Shown: positions 33,203 through 46,200 of the stretch, in pieces
Layout of the letters: the number at the start of each line of letters is the position of its first letter
How positions within the stretch are numbered: the first letter of the stretch is position 1
Origin: Nyssa sinensis
Lineage: Eukaryota > Streptophyta > Magnoliopsida > Cornales > Nyssaceae
Direction of reading: 5' to 3'
DNA length: 64,000 bases
Assembly (NCBI GenBank): GCA_008638375.1
Contig: CM018041.1
Coordinates: forward strand, 15,656,716-15,720,715
The notes under the pieces: model-generated
Databases searched by the model: none
Seen by the model: the letters and a program-made list of their open reading frames with translations, nothing else
Told to the model about the DNA's origin: nothing
Made by a program: the position numbers and the translations under genes

Positions 33203-35859
33203 GTTTTAGTTACAGTGAGTTCTGAGAAAGTCATGCACCAACCGCTCATTGCCAGGACATGATTAACATAGCAGTTCAAAGGAAACATTAAACTTCATTT
33301 TTGTTTATTTGAAATTCTTTCCTTTCAATTCTTTTGGTGACATTTATCTTGCAGGACAACCTTTGAAGGTTTAGAATAATATTATTGTGTTTACATCTTT
33401 GTTAGTAAAACTACCCTAACAACATTTGTCGGATCTGACCAGCTTTAAATTTTTGTAATCCTGCATTGTCCCTACAGATCTCTCTCTTTCTCTCTCTGTC
33501 TCTCTCTCTCTCTCTCTCACACACATACACACAAATTGACAACTTCAACCTTGAAAAGGATTTTCTTTATGTGCTGCTGCTTCAACTCTTTTGGCTGACA
33601 TAGTCCTGATGTCATTTTCAGATAATATTTTGTGTAGGCTTCCCCTTCCCCTTCTCTTGATGGGCATAAATTTATTGGCTTTTCAAGACTGAAATATCAC
33701 CCAAGCCCATTGTGGTTTATCACCACTGACAATGCCACGGCAGTCATGGTGATCAAACACTGCTACACATTAGTCTTATTCAAATGCCACTGTCAACTTC
33801 TGAAAAATTCTAGAAATTGTTTTGAACTCTAGTGACAACGCGGACATTGTTTTGTGACCTTGCAGCCGTAACATCTGTGATGTTGAGATTGCAAGCTCAA
33901 AGAAAAAAAAATCTGACTGAGATATGCTTATGTCACACAAGTGGATCTTCCGCTTTCCTCCTTTTTTTATTGCTTAATTTTCGGAGTTAAATGGTTTTAG
34001 TGTTTTTGTGTTTTACAGGCGGTAGAGAATAGTCAATTCTTGAAGCAGGTGGGGCACTGGGAGCACAATCCAGAGAGATGCACATCATGTAGTTTGAACC
34101 TAATTGTAGGCAGAGTAGGCATGAGGTCGTTATCGTTGAATGCTTAGGATAAACTTTCAATTCAATTCAATGACACCTATTTTCACTAGTACCAACACCA
34201 CTCCAACTAGTATCTCCTCACCCACTCAGAGCTACTTCACTGGAACTACTCGTATTAACGTTTGTTAAGTGTGTTTTCTCCTCTCTAGTGAAATTTCAGG
34301 TTGATTCATGTGAGGGAAGGTGGAAATAAGCATAGAACATGCCCGGCACTGTCTCATCAGGGACATACATCCTATAGCAATTCCAAAGGTTGTCTATTTG
34401 GCCTTTCCCATCAAATTTTAAAGTCAACAAGTTAGGCTCCCCAACTCGAATATGATAATTGCTTTGCTATATATATATATATATATATATCTCATTCATT
34501 CATAATCATCCTATTGTTTATTTTATACTATTTTCACCCTCAAGTCAGCTCATCCAACTTGCTTACCATTGCATATTAACTATCTATTTGTTATATATAT
34601 ATAGATAGATAGACACACACACACACATATATAGATATAGTTGATTGTAATTATTGATTTATGTTCAGAGTTTATCTGTTGCTCGGAATAGCAGCTTTAA
34701 AAAATTGCAATAAAGAAAGACTTTTGGAGCATTGACTCCTACTTCACTCCACCCTGTTTGCTATGTGTCTTTTTCTTACAAAGGAATAGAATAGTGTCAG
34801 TAGGCTGTGAGCATTTGTGATCACAACCCAATTCCCACCGTCCGATCTGATCAGAGGAAGGTATTGTATTGGGTCCCACTTGATGGTCTGAACTTCCATT
34901 TTTGTTGATATCTAACCATAGGTTGTTGAGGTAAAAAGAAAAAAGATTTTTCAGACACTGAAATGATGCTATCGTTATACTGGGAAATTGTTATGCAAAG
35001 AAAAGATGCATTTCTCTATGTGGTCTGGTGTTTGTAAAATTCAGAGTATGATAGAAAACTCACACCATATATCAGGCTTCATACAAAATTTTATATCAGT
35101 TCACTATAAAAATGTGCATAATTTGATGGATTCCTCTTACAGTTCTGACAAATATAGTTTGGCTTTGGCTTTGGCTTGTTTAGTTGCTAGATATCCCATT
35201 TTTGTTGCATATTACATTATTGACACCATGAATCATGCTTAATACAAATTACTGTATAAGTTGACCATAAGAGTGAGCACAATCACATAGATTCGTGTAC
35301 ACATTCGTTTATTTATTTTTTATTCAGGTTTTTGGGTTGCTTAGTTGCAATAAACATGTCATCTTGAGTTGCTGAGAAGTTACTGAATCTCTCTCTCTCT
35401 CTCTCTCTCTCTCACGGATGACTTGTGAAGTACAGAGAATATAATAGTAGTGTATATGTATGTATGCACAACCGCTTCTAAGCTAGCACTTTGTTATTCC
35501 CACTCTTTTTATTGTGAGTAATAAAAAAATAGATTGTGTCTGTGCCAGAGATACAAGAGGTGGCCTAAAACAAGGGTAAGGAGGAGAGGAACACATGATG
35601 AAGTGATTCTTTACTTGCCCAAATCTACCTTCATCAGCTGGGTTTTGGCCTCCCTTAAACGTGCCTCACACAACCCACACACAATAATTGTTCACATCAT
35701 GGACTTGCCCTCCTTAATCCTCTCTCAACCATTGACTTATCACCACTACTAACAACCTATATCCCCTTTGGCCATGCATGCACCATTTCATCCAAAGCAA
35801 TGATGGGTTATGCAACATTAGCAGATCACCCCATACTTTAAACTTTTTTTTTTTTTTTG
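33203..35859. other. mL43 3' flank and intergenic DNA
   Basis: No further gene recognised. A stretch at 34019-34150 after a TTTTACAG acceptor looks exon-like and could be a spliced 3' UTR, but its frames are not convincing. Short CT (33479-33519, 35391-35413) and TA (34470-34490) microsatellites occur. Confidence 0.5.
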
Positions 35860-36390
35860 GGGTAAATTACACCCATTTCTCTTGAAAATTTATAACAATT
35901 ACAAGAATGTTTTTTTGAGGTTTTTGAAGTTACATTGACTTTCCTAACTTTACAAAATAATATATAGACACTTTCCTCTAATCAAATTTTTTTTTTTTCA
36001 AAATAACAAAACTATCTCTTTCATATTTTTTTTTCCAAATTTTTAAATCTTGACTATTTTTTTTTTTTTTTCATTTTTCAAATAAATATTGATAAAAATC
36101 TTAAATTTATTTTTATATAAAATAAAATAAGTTATTTACCTTAAATTTGTTTTTAAATAAAAAAATTGAAACATCTTTAAAAAAAGTTAGAATAAATTGG
36201 TCAAAATTAAAAAAATATAAAAATAAATAAATAAAAGGAGTAGTTTCATCATTTAAAAAAAAAAAATTGATAGGAGAGAGGTATGTGTATATTATTTTGT
36301 GAAGTAAGGGAAGTCAGTGTAATTTCATAAATTTTAGGAGAGATCAGTGTCGGTGTCATAAATCTCAGGGGAGGTCAGTGTAATGTACCC
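35860..36390. mobile_element. TIR element (MITE, Mutator-like ends), 531 bp
   Basis: The left end GGGTAAATTACACCCAT and the inverted right end GGGTACATTACACTGACC stay similar for about 120 bp, both containing TTTAT(A/G)A, TTACA(T/C)TGACTT and (T/C)ACAAAATAATATA. AACTTTTTTG follows the right end, and AAC plus a longer T-run plus G precedes the left, consistent with a 9-10-bp target duplication whose T-run has expanded. No coding sequence. The ends resemble those of 9546-11185. Confidence 0.65.
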
Positions 36391-39300
36391 AACTTTTTTG
36401 TAAAGATATATTTAGCTCTAAACTAGATAATAAGAATCTACTCTTTTCTTCTATTCCAATATGAGTTTCAACTATAATTTGTCACGTGTGTAATATTTAT
36501 TTATTGTTTATTTAAAAAAATAAATAGTCACATTATATTTATGTGATTGTACTTGCCAAGTTATAGTGGAGACACATAACTTGATAGGATGAGGTTCTTC
36601 TTATTTAATTTGCAGTCAATTATTATTATTTTTTAATTTTATTGTAGGTGTTTTTTTTTTTTTTTAAAAAAAACAATGTTTGAGCTGTTTTTATTCCTTT
36701 ATTTATTTAAGGTTACAGTTTAAATCAAGACACTGCAACCTGTCAACAAAATAAAGCAAAAATGAGGGCATCACTGTGCAACTGGAGCTACTATTCCCCT
36801 TAATAGCCTTGCTGTCCATATCACATAAACAAAAAGGGCTATATTTTGGTGACCTACAAATCTAGTTGCTGTAATATGGTTGTAGTAATATTATACTGCT
36901 TCTTATTCAAAAACTATATATAATTCAATTATTTTAATTTCCTAGTTCAACTTATTAGATATAATTGTTACACATGGCATGTTTTGATTGGCTAAGACAA
37001 AAATTATAATCAAGTGGGCCTGAAATGTGGGAATTGGGGTCCACACAAGAGGTGACTTATAAATTAGATGAAATTAATGAATGAGTGGGTCAACAGCACA
37101 TGAACTGATTGATTAGATAACTAATACTACACATAATTATGCATTATATGATACTCACTAAGATTTCTATCCAAACTTGATGCTTTTTTTGAATTTAAAC
37201 AACAGTGTTTTGATTAATTTAATAATTTTTTAGTGAGTAAGAAGCAAAGACAGACTACAATCACTTTTGGTGGCAGGTGGTTGTATGGGTTTTTCATACA
37301 TTGGAGGTTATGTTGCACCATGTATTGCAAGATAAGTGGGGAATTATGCTTACAGAAAACAGTTTTTTTCTTTTTTTAGAAACATTTTTATTTATTCAGA
37401 ACACAGAGGTTAGTGTTAGTTTGTCAGATGACTTTTATACTCCTTGGCTATTTTTATATTTTATTTTCATCCACATCAATTAGTTTTTAAAATTTTGTAA
37501 AAAGACACCTATTTTTAAACACAATGATCAAAGTTATAGTAATACAGTAGAGAAATGCTGACATAATATCTAGTGAGATGGGTAGCTTAAGGAATTAGCG
37601 TTGGTATGAAATCTAGTAGGGTGGATAATGAAGGATTGAATTTTTATTGCTAACAATTAGAAAATGTATATAGTTAAATAATAGTTTTTTTTTTTTTTTT
37701 TTTTACGGGGGTATTTAGCTCTTCGGGCGATTACTTTTCCTTGGCTAGGTGGAGGTCACCACTCTGCTAGCATCGGTAACTCTATCGAAGTGAGTGATGA
37801 ATGGCTCTTGAGAAAAATGAGAAGCTGAACTTGAAACTTTTCGCTAAGCAAACACTTTGCAATAGCCCCATGACCAATTGATCCACAAAAAAATATATAG
37901 ATTTTTAACCCTTGCAACATTTTATTTTAAAAATTAAGAAAAGAAAAATCTTAGTTTTAAAGGAAAACCATGCCCCCTTCTACAGCTACTCTACATGCTA
38001 TGAATCCATAAATAGAATGTATAATCATATATTTGGCATTATTTCTTAATACTACCAATGTTTTTGAGACCTACAAAGTCCTGCTAGTTGGATTTTTTTA
38101 GGGGTAATGCTATTCATTTCAAAAGGGTAAGCTGAATTGTTAAGTTGATTAGACACAATGACACATCATTTAATTTATTTTAAATTAATAAATATTCTTT
38201 ATGTGTTTAATTTAGTTTATCATTTCAGCTCAGTCGTGTCAGATTGAAAATCATTTTCCTTCCTTTAATTATGATCGATATTAGATTCTTTTCTTCCCAT
38301 TCTTATGTTTTAATTGCATTATATGCAAGTGAATTGAGTCAAATATGTTAGACTCTTAACTTGGTGATTTAACAAAATAATCCAAGATTCAAACCATAAT
38401 CAAGTTTTACTTATTTTTCTAGCACTCAAACTCGAAAGAATTTATTATAAATTTGGCCTCTATTTGAATTTGAGTAGATTCCTTCGTACAATTTGACAAA
38501 TAATAAATTTTAAAATAGAATAGAGCTTACATATTTTTTTTTTTCGCCAATGTAAAAAGCATAAGAAAAATCATAAATTGTGTGTGTAAAGAATCGAACC
38601 AAAATTCATGCTCAAGGCAAACATCTCATATAGGCCAACTTGTCTATGCAGATAACTTCATTTATCTCATTAATAGTTGCAATTCTTCTTTCGATTGTTG
38701 CAGCCCTACTAATTAATTAATTAATTTATTATATCTAACAGTTGAATAATAGAATTATGACTTGCATTGTAGGTTTGCTTACGGGATATTTTTTTATTTT
38801 TTTATGAGTCTGATATATCACGTGTCAATGTGCTCTTTTAATCACACTTTGTCACATATTTTATGTCTCACTAAAAAAAGGTAAGTCATATCACACATCA
38901 CATAATATTACTAAAATAGAATCATTCAAAAAATTTCCGCTACTATGACCTTTATGTTTCTAAATTTCGTGTCCTTGTTGGTCTTACAAGAATTCCCATT
39001 GTTATAGGAGTTAAATAACAATAGGAAACATGCTGTGGGCGTGAAGGCAATTACTGAAAAAAAAAAAAAAAAAAGGGTGTAAAGGCATTTAGACTTTCTC
39101 ATGTGTCAAAATCATGATTTGAACTGGACAAACGACTCTCGAACGGGCTCTTAGTGAAAAGAAGCTCCAAGAAAGAGAGGGTGCACCGCAGATCCCGTGC
39201 TTGGAGTCTTGCTCTCCAATCACATCATCTTTCTTCCCAGAGAGGGAGAGAATGTTGAGGCAGAGCAGTGGGCCTTGCTTTTAGTTTTACCCCCCCGGTG

Positions 39301-41494
39301 GGATTTTATTAGGAATTCATTTTCTTAAATATTATATATAAAAATTGATCAATCACTTCATTTTTTTTTCTAAAATAAAGGACAATAATCTAAAATTAAC
39401 TATAAAAATGCAATTCTAAATGATATAAACTCATAAAACCCAGGTGTTAAGGAAAGGGACAGCCAGCTATATAAATTGCGTAAAGAGGCGGACGATGTGG
39501 GACAAACCAACATCATATAATTATAAAAATTATTAAATTTAAAGTTCAAAACTATAGGAATATTGAAAAAGTAAAAAATTACAATATTGTGTGATTTTTT
39601 TCTTTTAATCTTTTCGAATCTCTCTTCGTCTTTAAAAACAATACTCTCCATTCCTTTCCCTCTCCCGCCCCTTTTATTTATAAGAACAATGTTCGATTTT
39701 TAATTTTTTTTATGCAAACGCATCAATTACATAATTTGATAATTTATTAAAAACATATTATCTCTCATTTTTTGAGATTTAATATTTCAAATTATGTAAA
39801 TTTTTTTTTCAGCTGGACTTAGACTGTCTAAGAGAGGGTAGACAAAACCATTTCCAACTGATGCCCTTAAAATCTTCTTTGTTGGTCCTGAAACACCAGG
39901 TTTTCCAAACCAATAGATACAAGCTATGTGCATTTAAAAAAAAAAAAAAAACTTTTCTAATGTACATCTTGATGCATGACTAATTTTCATTGGTCAGCTT
40001 AAACCATTGTTTTATATCAATGAATATGGGCACGACTTCAAGTGTTGTGCGGGCATGTAGTCATGGTTTTATTTTAGTAGGGGCAAAATTTTTATTTAGT
40101 GTTTGATTATAAATTTAAAAAACTAATAGTATAAATTTTTTTATATTAATTGAAAATATTTTTAATAAATAAATAAATAAATTTATTGATCTAAAAAAAT
40201 TTATAGATTAGACAAAAAGTCCAATTAAAAAATAAATTCTTTAAAAAGTGAAGACTATACAAAAAATTAAAATTAAAATCCAAAAGCTACTAAATTAAGG
40301 AGGTCAAAATAAAATTAAAATAAGGATAAAGTGCTATCTATCCTATATTAAAAGTCCTTTATTTTATTTTGAAGTGTCTCAATTTAAGTATCCCATTTAA
40401 AAAGCCAATGTTTTTTAACTTGTGAATTTTCAAAGTTATCCTTTATTATAATGTATAAAATAACCTATATATGGAAAGTTAAATAAGGATAGTATTGAAA
40501 ATTTAAATAATTTTAAAATAATAAAATAATCTTTCTTAAATGGTGAGAATTCCAAAAAGAATCCCTTAATTTTACATAGAGGGAGTATGATTTTAGACTA
40601 GAGGGGGGCAATCATATAATTTAAGAAGGTTTATTTAAAAAAACTGAAAAATATAAAAACTATTAAAATAAATAAAAATTTAGGGGACAGCATGGCCTCT
40701 TCCATGGTATTTTGGATAGAATTCTTTATTTTCCCACCTATGAATCAATTAGAGCACAAAATAATATCACAAGATTGAAAGAATAAGATAGGAATACCTT
40801 TCTTTGAAGAAGAGAGTGAACTTATTCAATGACATTGTAATCTCAAGATATTATTTGACGTGATGTAATTATTTTTTACAAATATTATTTTTCTTTGAAA
40901 CTTGCAATATTTTTTTTTTTTTATATTTGAAAAAAATAAAATAAAATAAATTTATGAATAATAAAATAGAGCGATCGTCTCACTCAGTAAAATGAGTAAT
41001 GATTTATAGTTTATATTTTGATATTCATATGATGTTTATATACTTATATAAAAGTGAGGTTCATTAGGGTAAAAGTTACTAACAACTCTCATTAATGTGA
41101 ATGCATGAATACTAAAATATGCACAATCAAATATTACTCGAGCAAAAGATGTAAGTCCACGGCCGACATGCATGCATTTGGAGTTTGATTTTATTAAGCA
41201 CGGGCAGGTGTTTTTGTGGTGCAACCAATCTTTTGTTTTTGGTGTCTTCATTTTTAGTTTTGCAAATTTAGTGTCTGCTGTCTATTTTTATTATAAAATC
41301 CTAAATGAAGTGCGTTGGCAAAGTGTGAGAAAGAGAGTGTGAAACGGACTTTACGTTAACAAACTTCACCTCCTCCAACTGTCTTAACTCTCCCATATTT
41401 AGCATATTTTTACTGCTCCCTGTTGTGTTTTTCTATTAATCTTTCCCCCCTCCTCCTCCTCCACTCTCTAAAATTCTCTCTCTAACTCTATATT
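36391..41494. other. Long AT-rich intergenic region
   Basis: Five kilobases of AT-rich DNA with many A/T runs. I found no exon, RNA gene or confidently bounded element. A weakly coding-like 83-codon minus-strand frame near 39400-39651 has no recognisable content. Confidence 0.5.
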
Positions 41495-41513
41495 TACACA
41501 CACACACACACAC

Positions 41514-41551
<38 letters not shown>
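41495..41551. repeat. (AC)n(AT)n compound microsatellite in ZAT5-like promoter
   Basis: About 11 AC units then about 17 AT units, ending some 70 bp before the TATA box. Confidence 0.95.
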
Positions 41552-41553
<2 letters not shown>

Positions 41554-41623
41554 TGGACTGGCGGACTAATTCACAGTTACTCTTTGGGGTTGTTTTTTTG
41601 ACTCCTAAACCTCTCATATTCAC

Positions 41624-41634
41624 TATATATAAAT
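41624..41634 (+). promoter_or_regulatory. TATA box of the ZAT5-like gene
   Basis: TATATATAAAT about 120 bp before the start codon, followed by a CT-rich leader typical of plant 5' UTRs. The start of transcription would be near 41655-41665. Confidence 0.65.
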
Positions 41635-41719
41635 ACATACCCACTCTCCTCACCTTGCTTCCTCCAACCCCCTTTTCTTTCTCCCTGTCGTTCCCTTTTC
41701 ATTCTCTCTCTCTAGATTT

Positions 41720-41750
41720 TGTATTGGTGGTGGTGGTGGTGGTGGTGGAG
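41720..41750 (+). repeat. (GGT)n microsatellite just before the ZAT5-like start codon
   Basis: About eight GGT/TGG units in the 5' leader. They create a false upstream poly-Trp frame. Confidence 0.85.
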
Positions 41751-41754
41751 GAAC

Positions 41755-42754
41755 ATGGAATCTATGGAGGAATTTATGGGTCCGAAAGATCACACCCACT
41801 TCGTGAAAGGCAAGCGAACCAAGCGACAAAGGGTACAATCTCCGATTCCATTCACGATAGCCAGCATTTCGTCCAGCGGAGATGGGGGCGGCTATGGCAG
41901 CAATGGAGATAATATTACCAACAACAATGATCACAATACAAACACCTCGCCGCCCACTTCAGCTGCATTCATGGACAGCACCGAGGAAGAGGAAGACATG
42001 GCCAATTGCCTAATTCTTCTAGCTCAAGGTCATTCAAGAGATACACATAAGCCAATTGATCATCGTGAAGATCATGTTGATCAAACTGGAACATATAAAT
42101 TCAATAGCAAAAGATATATAGAGACCTCATCGACCAGCCATGGCAAGCTGGGAATGTATGTTTACCAATGCAAGACCTGTGGGAGAACCTTTCCTTCATT
42201 TCAGGCGTTGGGAGGCCATAGAGCTAGTCACAAGAAGGCAGCCATGGCCACGGATGAAAAGAAGGCAGCCATGGCCACGGATGATAAGAAGGCACCATTA
42301 ATGGCGTTGTCTGATGAAGAAGAAGCACCACATGCACAATTCATGACTGATCTTCAATTGAGCAATAGCTGTAACAATATTTCCAAGTTTAAGGTTCATG
42401 AGTGCTCGATTTGTGGGGCTGGAGTTTTCATCAGGACAAGCGTTGGGCGGTCACATGAGGCGCCACCGGGGGCCTGCAAGTGCCAACACAACCTTGTCAT
42501 TGAGTCCGGCTGCTACCAGCCCAATTGGCACCAGCTTGGAGCCTGATCAAGAAGTCAAGAGGATGAGAAATGGGCTGTCATTGGATCTCAATCTTCCTGC
42601 CCCAGAAGCTGAACACAATCGTGAAAATCCCAAGCTTGCGTTTGAATCAAAGCAACAACAACAACAAAAACAACAACAGCAGCAGCAGCAACAACAACAA
42701 CAATCACCTCTCGTGTTGTCCGCCGCCCCAACTTTGGTGGATTGTCACTACTAA
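41755..42754 (+). CDS. ZAT5: ZAT5-like C2H2 zinc-finger repressor (C1-2i class), frameshifted in finger 2
   Basis: Nuclear DNA-binding transcriptional repressor of the plant QALGGH family. From ATG 41755 the order is: basic B-box (KGKRTKRQR, residues about 19-27) with QSPIPF after it; acidic stretch and L-box (EEEEDMANCLILLAQG); finger 1 (Cys139-Cys142, FQALGGHRASH); a 30-bp tandem duplication giving AAMATDEKK/AAMATDDKK; then finger 2 starting at Cys217-Cys220. An extra G near 42421 shifts the frame, so the + frame ends at 42546 (263 residues). In the next frame finger 2 resumes (FSSGQALGGHMRRHRG), followed by the EAR repression motif DLNLPAP, a glutamine run encoded by CAA/CAG and a stop at 42752-42754. 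No introns, as usual for this class. As written, finger 2 and EAR are lost; either a recent pseudogene or an assembly error. Confidence 0.92.
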
Positions 42755-43126
42755 CGAGGTTTCAATTTTTTTTAATTTTATTTTATACTGAGAGATCTTT
42801 CAACAGCTAATCAATCTTGAAGATAGATCATGATTGTGATTCTTTTCATTGTTACCATTCAAAATTACAGAGATTCTTTTTTCATAATTTGATAAATCGG
42901 ACATGACATTCGTTCAGATTTTTTGTTAACCCGTTTGTGTTCTGATTAGCTTTTTGATTCATGAAAATTGCATGAAGGTCATTCTATATTGTTCTCTTCT
43001 TTTTGGCTTGTTTCAGGGGGAAAGAATGTGTATATAACACTTTTTTGAGAGAGAGGTTGGCTTGGAATTGTCAAGACTACCACAATTAAAAGTTCTGTGG
43101 TTCAGGTTTCATTGTTTCATTTACAA

Positions 43127-43206
<80 letters not shown>

Positions 43207-46200
43207 TAAGTGATGAGAAGAATAAAAGTATGGAATGCCAGTAAGTAACTGCACTTCCCATATGAATCCACCTCCCATCTTATTATTTTTATTACTAAAA
43301 AATACATTGCTTTAATTATATCCATATTCCATACTTAGCTATATTTGTTCGTTTCTTTGTTTGGTCCACCACTCTTTTAGTTACCAGCCGACTCAAATAC
43401 ACCTAATCAATAACTCATATATATATACACATCCAGTATCTCATGACCCACCAACCTAAACCAATTCTAATGGAGTTTTGAATCTTCTCATGCCCTTAAA
43501 TTCAACTCTCTTTTAAGTTCTAACCCACAACATTAATTGGTCATCAAGTTGCATTTCATTGCATCAATCCACTTTGTGGGGACTTCGCTTATGTATGTAC
43601 ACTATCAGATTTCTACAATGACCGGTTTAACATAGGATAATGCTACCAAGAACTTCTTACTCCTTAAATTTTTTAAAGATTAAATTTTTATTTATTGAAA
43701 GAAAATATTAGAGATTTCTAATTTATATCTCTAATGGTATCTCTAATGTCATTAAGGTTAGCCCAATTAATCACCCACCACTTCTTTCAAAGGAGGTGGT
43801 AATATGAGTTCAAGTTCAAAGAAAATATAAGATTAATTTGTTCCTTATAACCATAAGTTAGTTATACTTGTCTTTCATTGTAAGTACCGTAATAGAGCAG
43901 CTTTTGTGAATCTGAGATTATTAATTAAGTTAGAAGTTTGTACTGATCAAAAAGTTAAAAGTTAATAATATATATAATATAATATCGTCGCTGTAATAAA
44001 AAAAACCTCTAATTCTAAAAGATGTAACAGATAAAAGGCTAACATACAGAAAGAAGCTTTTAATAGCATTAGTCTTGAACATATACTTTGCAACACACAT
44101 TCAACCGTGCACGGAAGAAATTCACTGGTCGTGGCGTCCACTGTCTAATGAATGAATCACATTTAATTGAATTGTGTGGCAATGAAGAGTATAAGAAGTG
44201 ATCAAATCAAGACCCTTCATCTGGCCAAAGCACTTTTTTTTTGGGGGTCTAAGGACACAAAACTTGCTTAGCGTACTTGGTGTAACTGCAAATTAATCAG
44301 GAAGAGTGTAGCTTGGGTAGGTTGTGAAACATGGAGTTAGATCTTGTCCAAATAATTAAAGCTTGTGAAATGAGCATGTGTCAGCATAGATTAGGCGATA
44401 ATATCAATTCAAAGTAAATATTATTAGAGATGACAATGTGCCTTGTACCTAACGTTGGTCCTTGTATTATGGCCTATCATCATTAGCTGTTTTTCAGAGA
44501 GAGAGAGAGAGAGAGAAAGAGAAAGAGAGAGGTTACTAATAGTTGTGAGCCAAGCTGTGCATCTGTGAATTTTGGGATCATTTGAAGGTCTCTTTTCTTT
44601 TCTTTTCTTTTTGTAAATTTTGTTTTAATTATTTTCATGCTTGGGTATTAGAATTAATTTAGAATATTTTTTTTTGTCATTCCTAACAGTGCTACTTGCA
44701 AGTGAAATAATCATCTGAACCTTGCAATTTGAGCTCTGAAAAAGATAAGTCCATGTCATGGCTAGGAAATCAACAATTACATGTTCCATTTAAAAAACTT
44801 CAAACTTGACATCCATTTTGGGAAAAGGTATTTATTAAAAACAGGCAAAGACTTGCAAACAAGGAAAGCTAAGTAGTAATCCACAGCAGGAAACAAAAAA
44901 AAAAATCACTAAACACTATAGAACAGCTACATGAAGAAGGAATTTGGAAAGCTAAAATAAGTCTTAAGTCCTAGTTTGCAAAGGTTTTAAGGATCTTCCT
45001 CCAGGAAGACACAGCTTCACAGATTGCATTGGACATGTCTTTTGTTAATTAAATCCTCAACATGACTTTTCCTCCTATTCTTGCAATTTCTTTCATTTCA
45101 TTCATTCCAAATCCAATACACAGTTGCGGAAAAATAGAGTCCACGAGCAGAGGATTGGGAGGATGGTCCTTTTAGATTGTTGATTGCCCAATCAAGCTCA
45201 TATGTCTAGCCAGAAGTAGTTTTTTTGTTTTTTTTTTTCCTTTGGATTAATGATTTTTTTGTAACTTGTGGTGCGTATTATTTATCAAGAGAGTTTTTCA
45301 CATAAATTTTGGTGTCTATTTATTTTCATGAATGCATGATTTTTGTTCTTACTGTCGTATTGATTCTATAAACTTAAGGTCTTAATTATTTAACAAAAAA
45401 AATATTTTCAGTAGTAGTAATCTGGGGTTGATTAATGAGATATTTATAAAATTTAAATTTTTTATTAATTAAGTTCTATTTTAATTAATTAAAAAATATA
45501 ATAAATATTTCACACTTTTGATAAACATGTACTATTATTAGTTTTTATATCACATCAGAATTTAGAATAGTTTAGTATGTATCATTAAATTGTTTCAGCC
45601 TCCTTAAGCTTACTTTATTGTTTTTGATGTATTGACATTTGTCTTTTCGGTAAAAAAACATGTTTATTTTGTACACTGAGTTTTATCTTTAAGACGTATC
45701 ACATGTGTCAAGTGAGAGAATGTAAGAGTGTCTCAATTAGGAAACTTAAGAAGGCTTATATGTTACATTAGTTTTCTAACTTATATTAATATTATATATA
45801 TATATATTGTGTCAAAATTTTGGATAATTAGGTTACAGCTAACTACTTATTATCTTATTTACATAAGTGGTTATCATGTGAAATTTAATTAAGTAATTGT
45901 TGTAGATGATTTCTGAATAACTTGAATCAATGGTGGAGAGTCATATTCACCAATTTGCAAAATAGACTGTTAAGGTTATCGGAGGGTGTTTGGTAAAAGA
46001 CTTTCCAATGATCATTCAGTTGGGTATCGAGATAATAAAAATTGTAACTGTGGTCAAGAATTAGGGCATACTTTTTGGGCAAACTATTGCACCCTTTTTA
46101 TAAGTGTGTAACATGCGATCTTTGATAAGATTTGGATAGAGAGAAAATCAGGATTGTGTTTATCTCTTTGTGACAGTTTCTTAACTGGATTATGTCATGA

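Noticed and set aside
34019..34150. Exon-like segment after a TTTTACAG acceptor downstream of mL43
   Set aside because: No coherent frame or known protein; could be a spliced 3' UTR but the sequence alone does not show it.
41719..41754. Upstream poly-Trp frame before the ZAT5-like start
   Set aside because: It is a reading of the (GGT)n leader repeat and lacks an ATG; family members start at the ATG at 41755.
41650..41934. Minus-strand frame opposite the ZAT5-like gene
   Set aside because: It is a shadow of the coding strand and the GGT repeat, with no recognisable protein.
43086..43325. Open frames across the (CT)36 repeat
   Set aside because: Alternating Ser-Leu or Arg-Glu translation is an artefact of the microsatellite.
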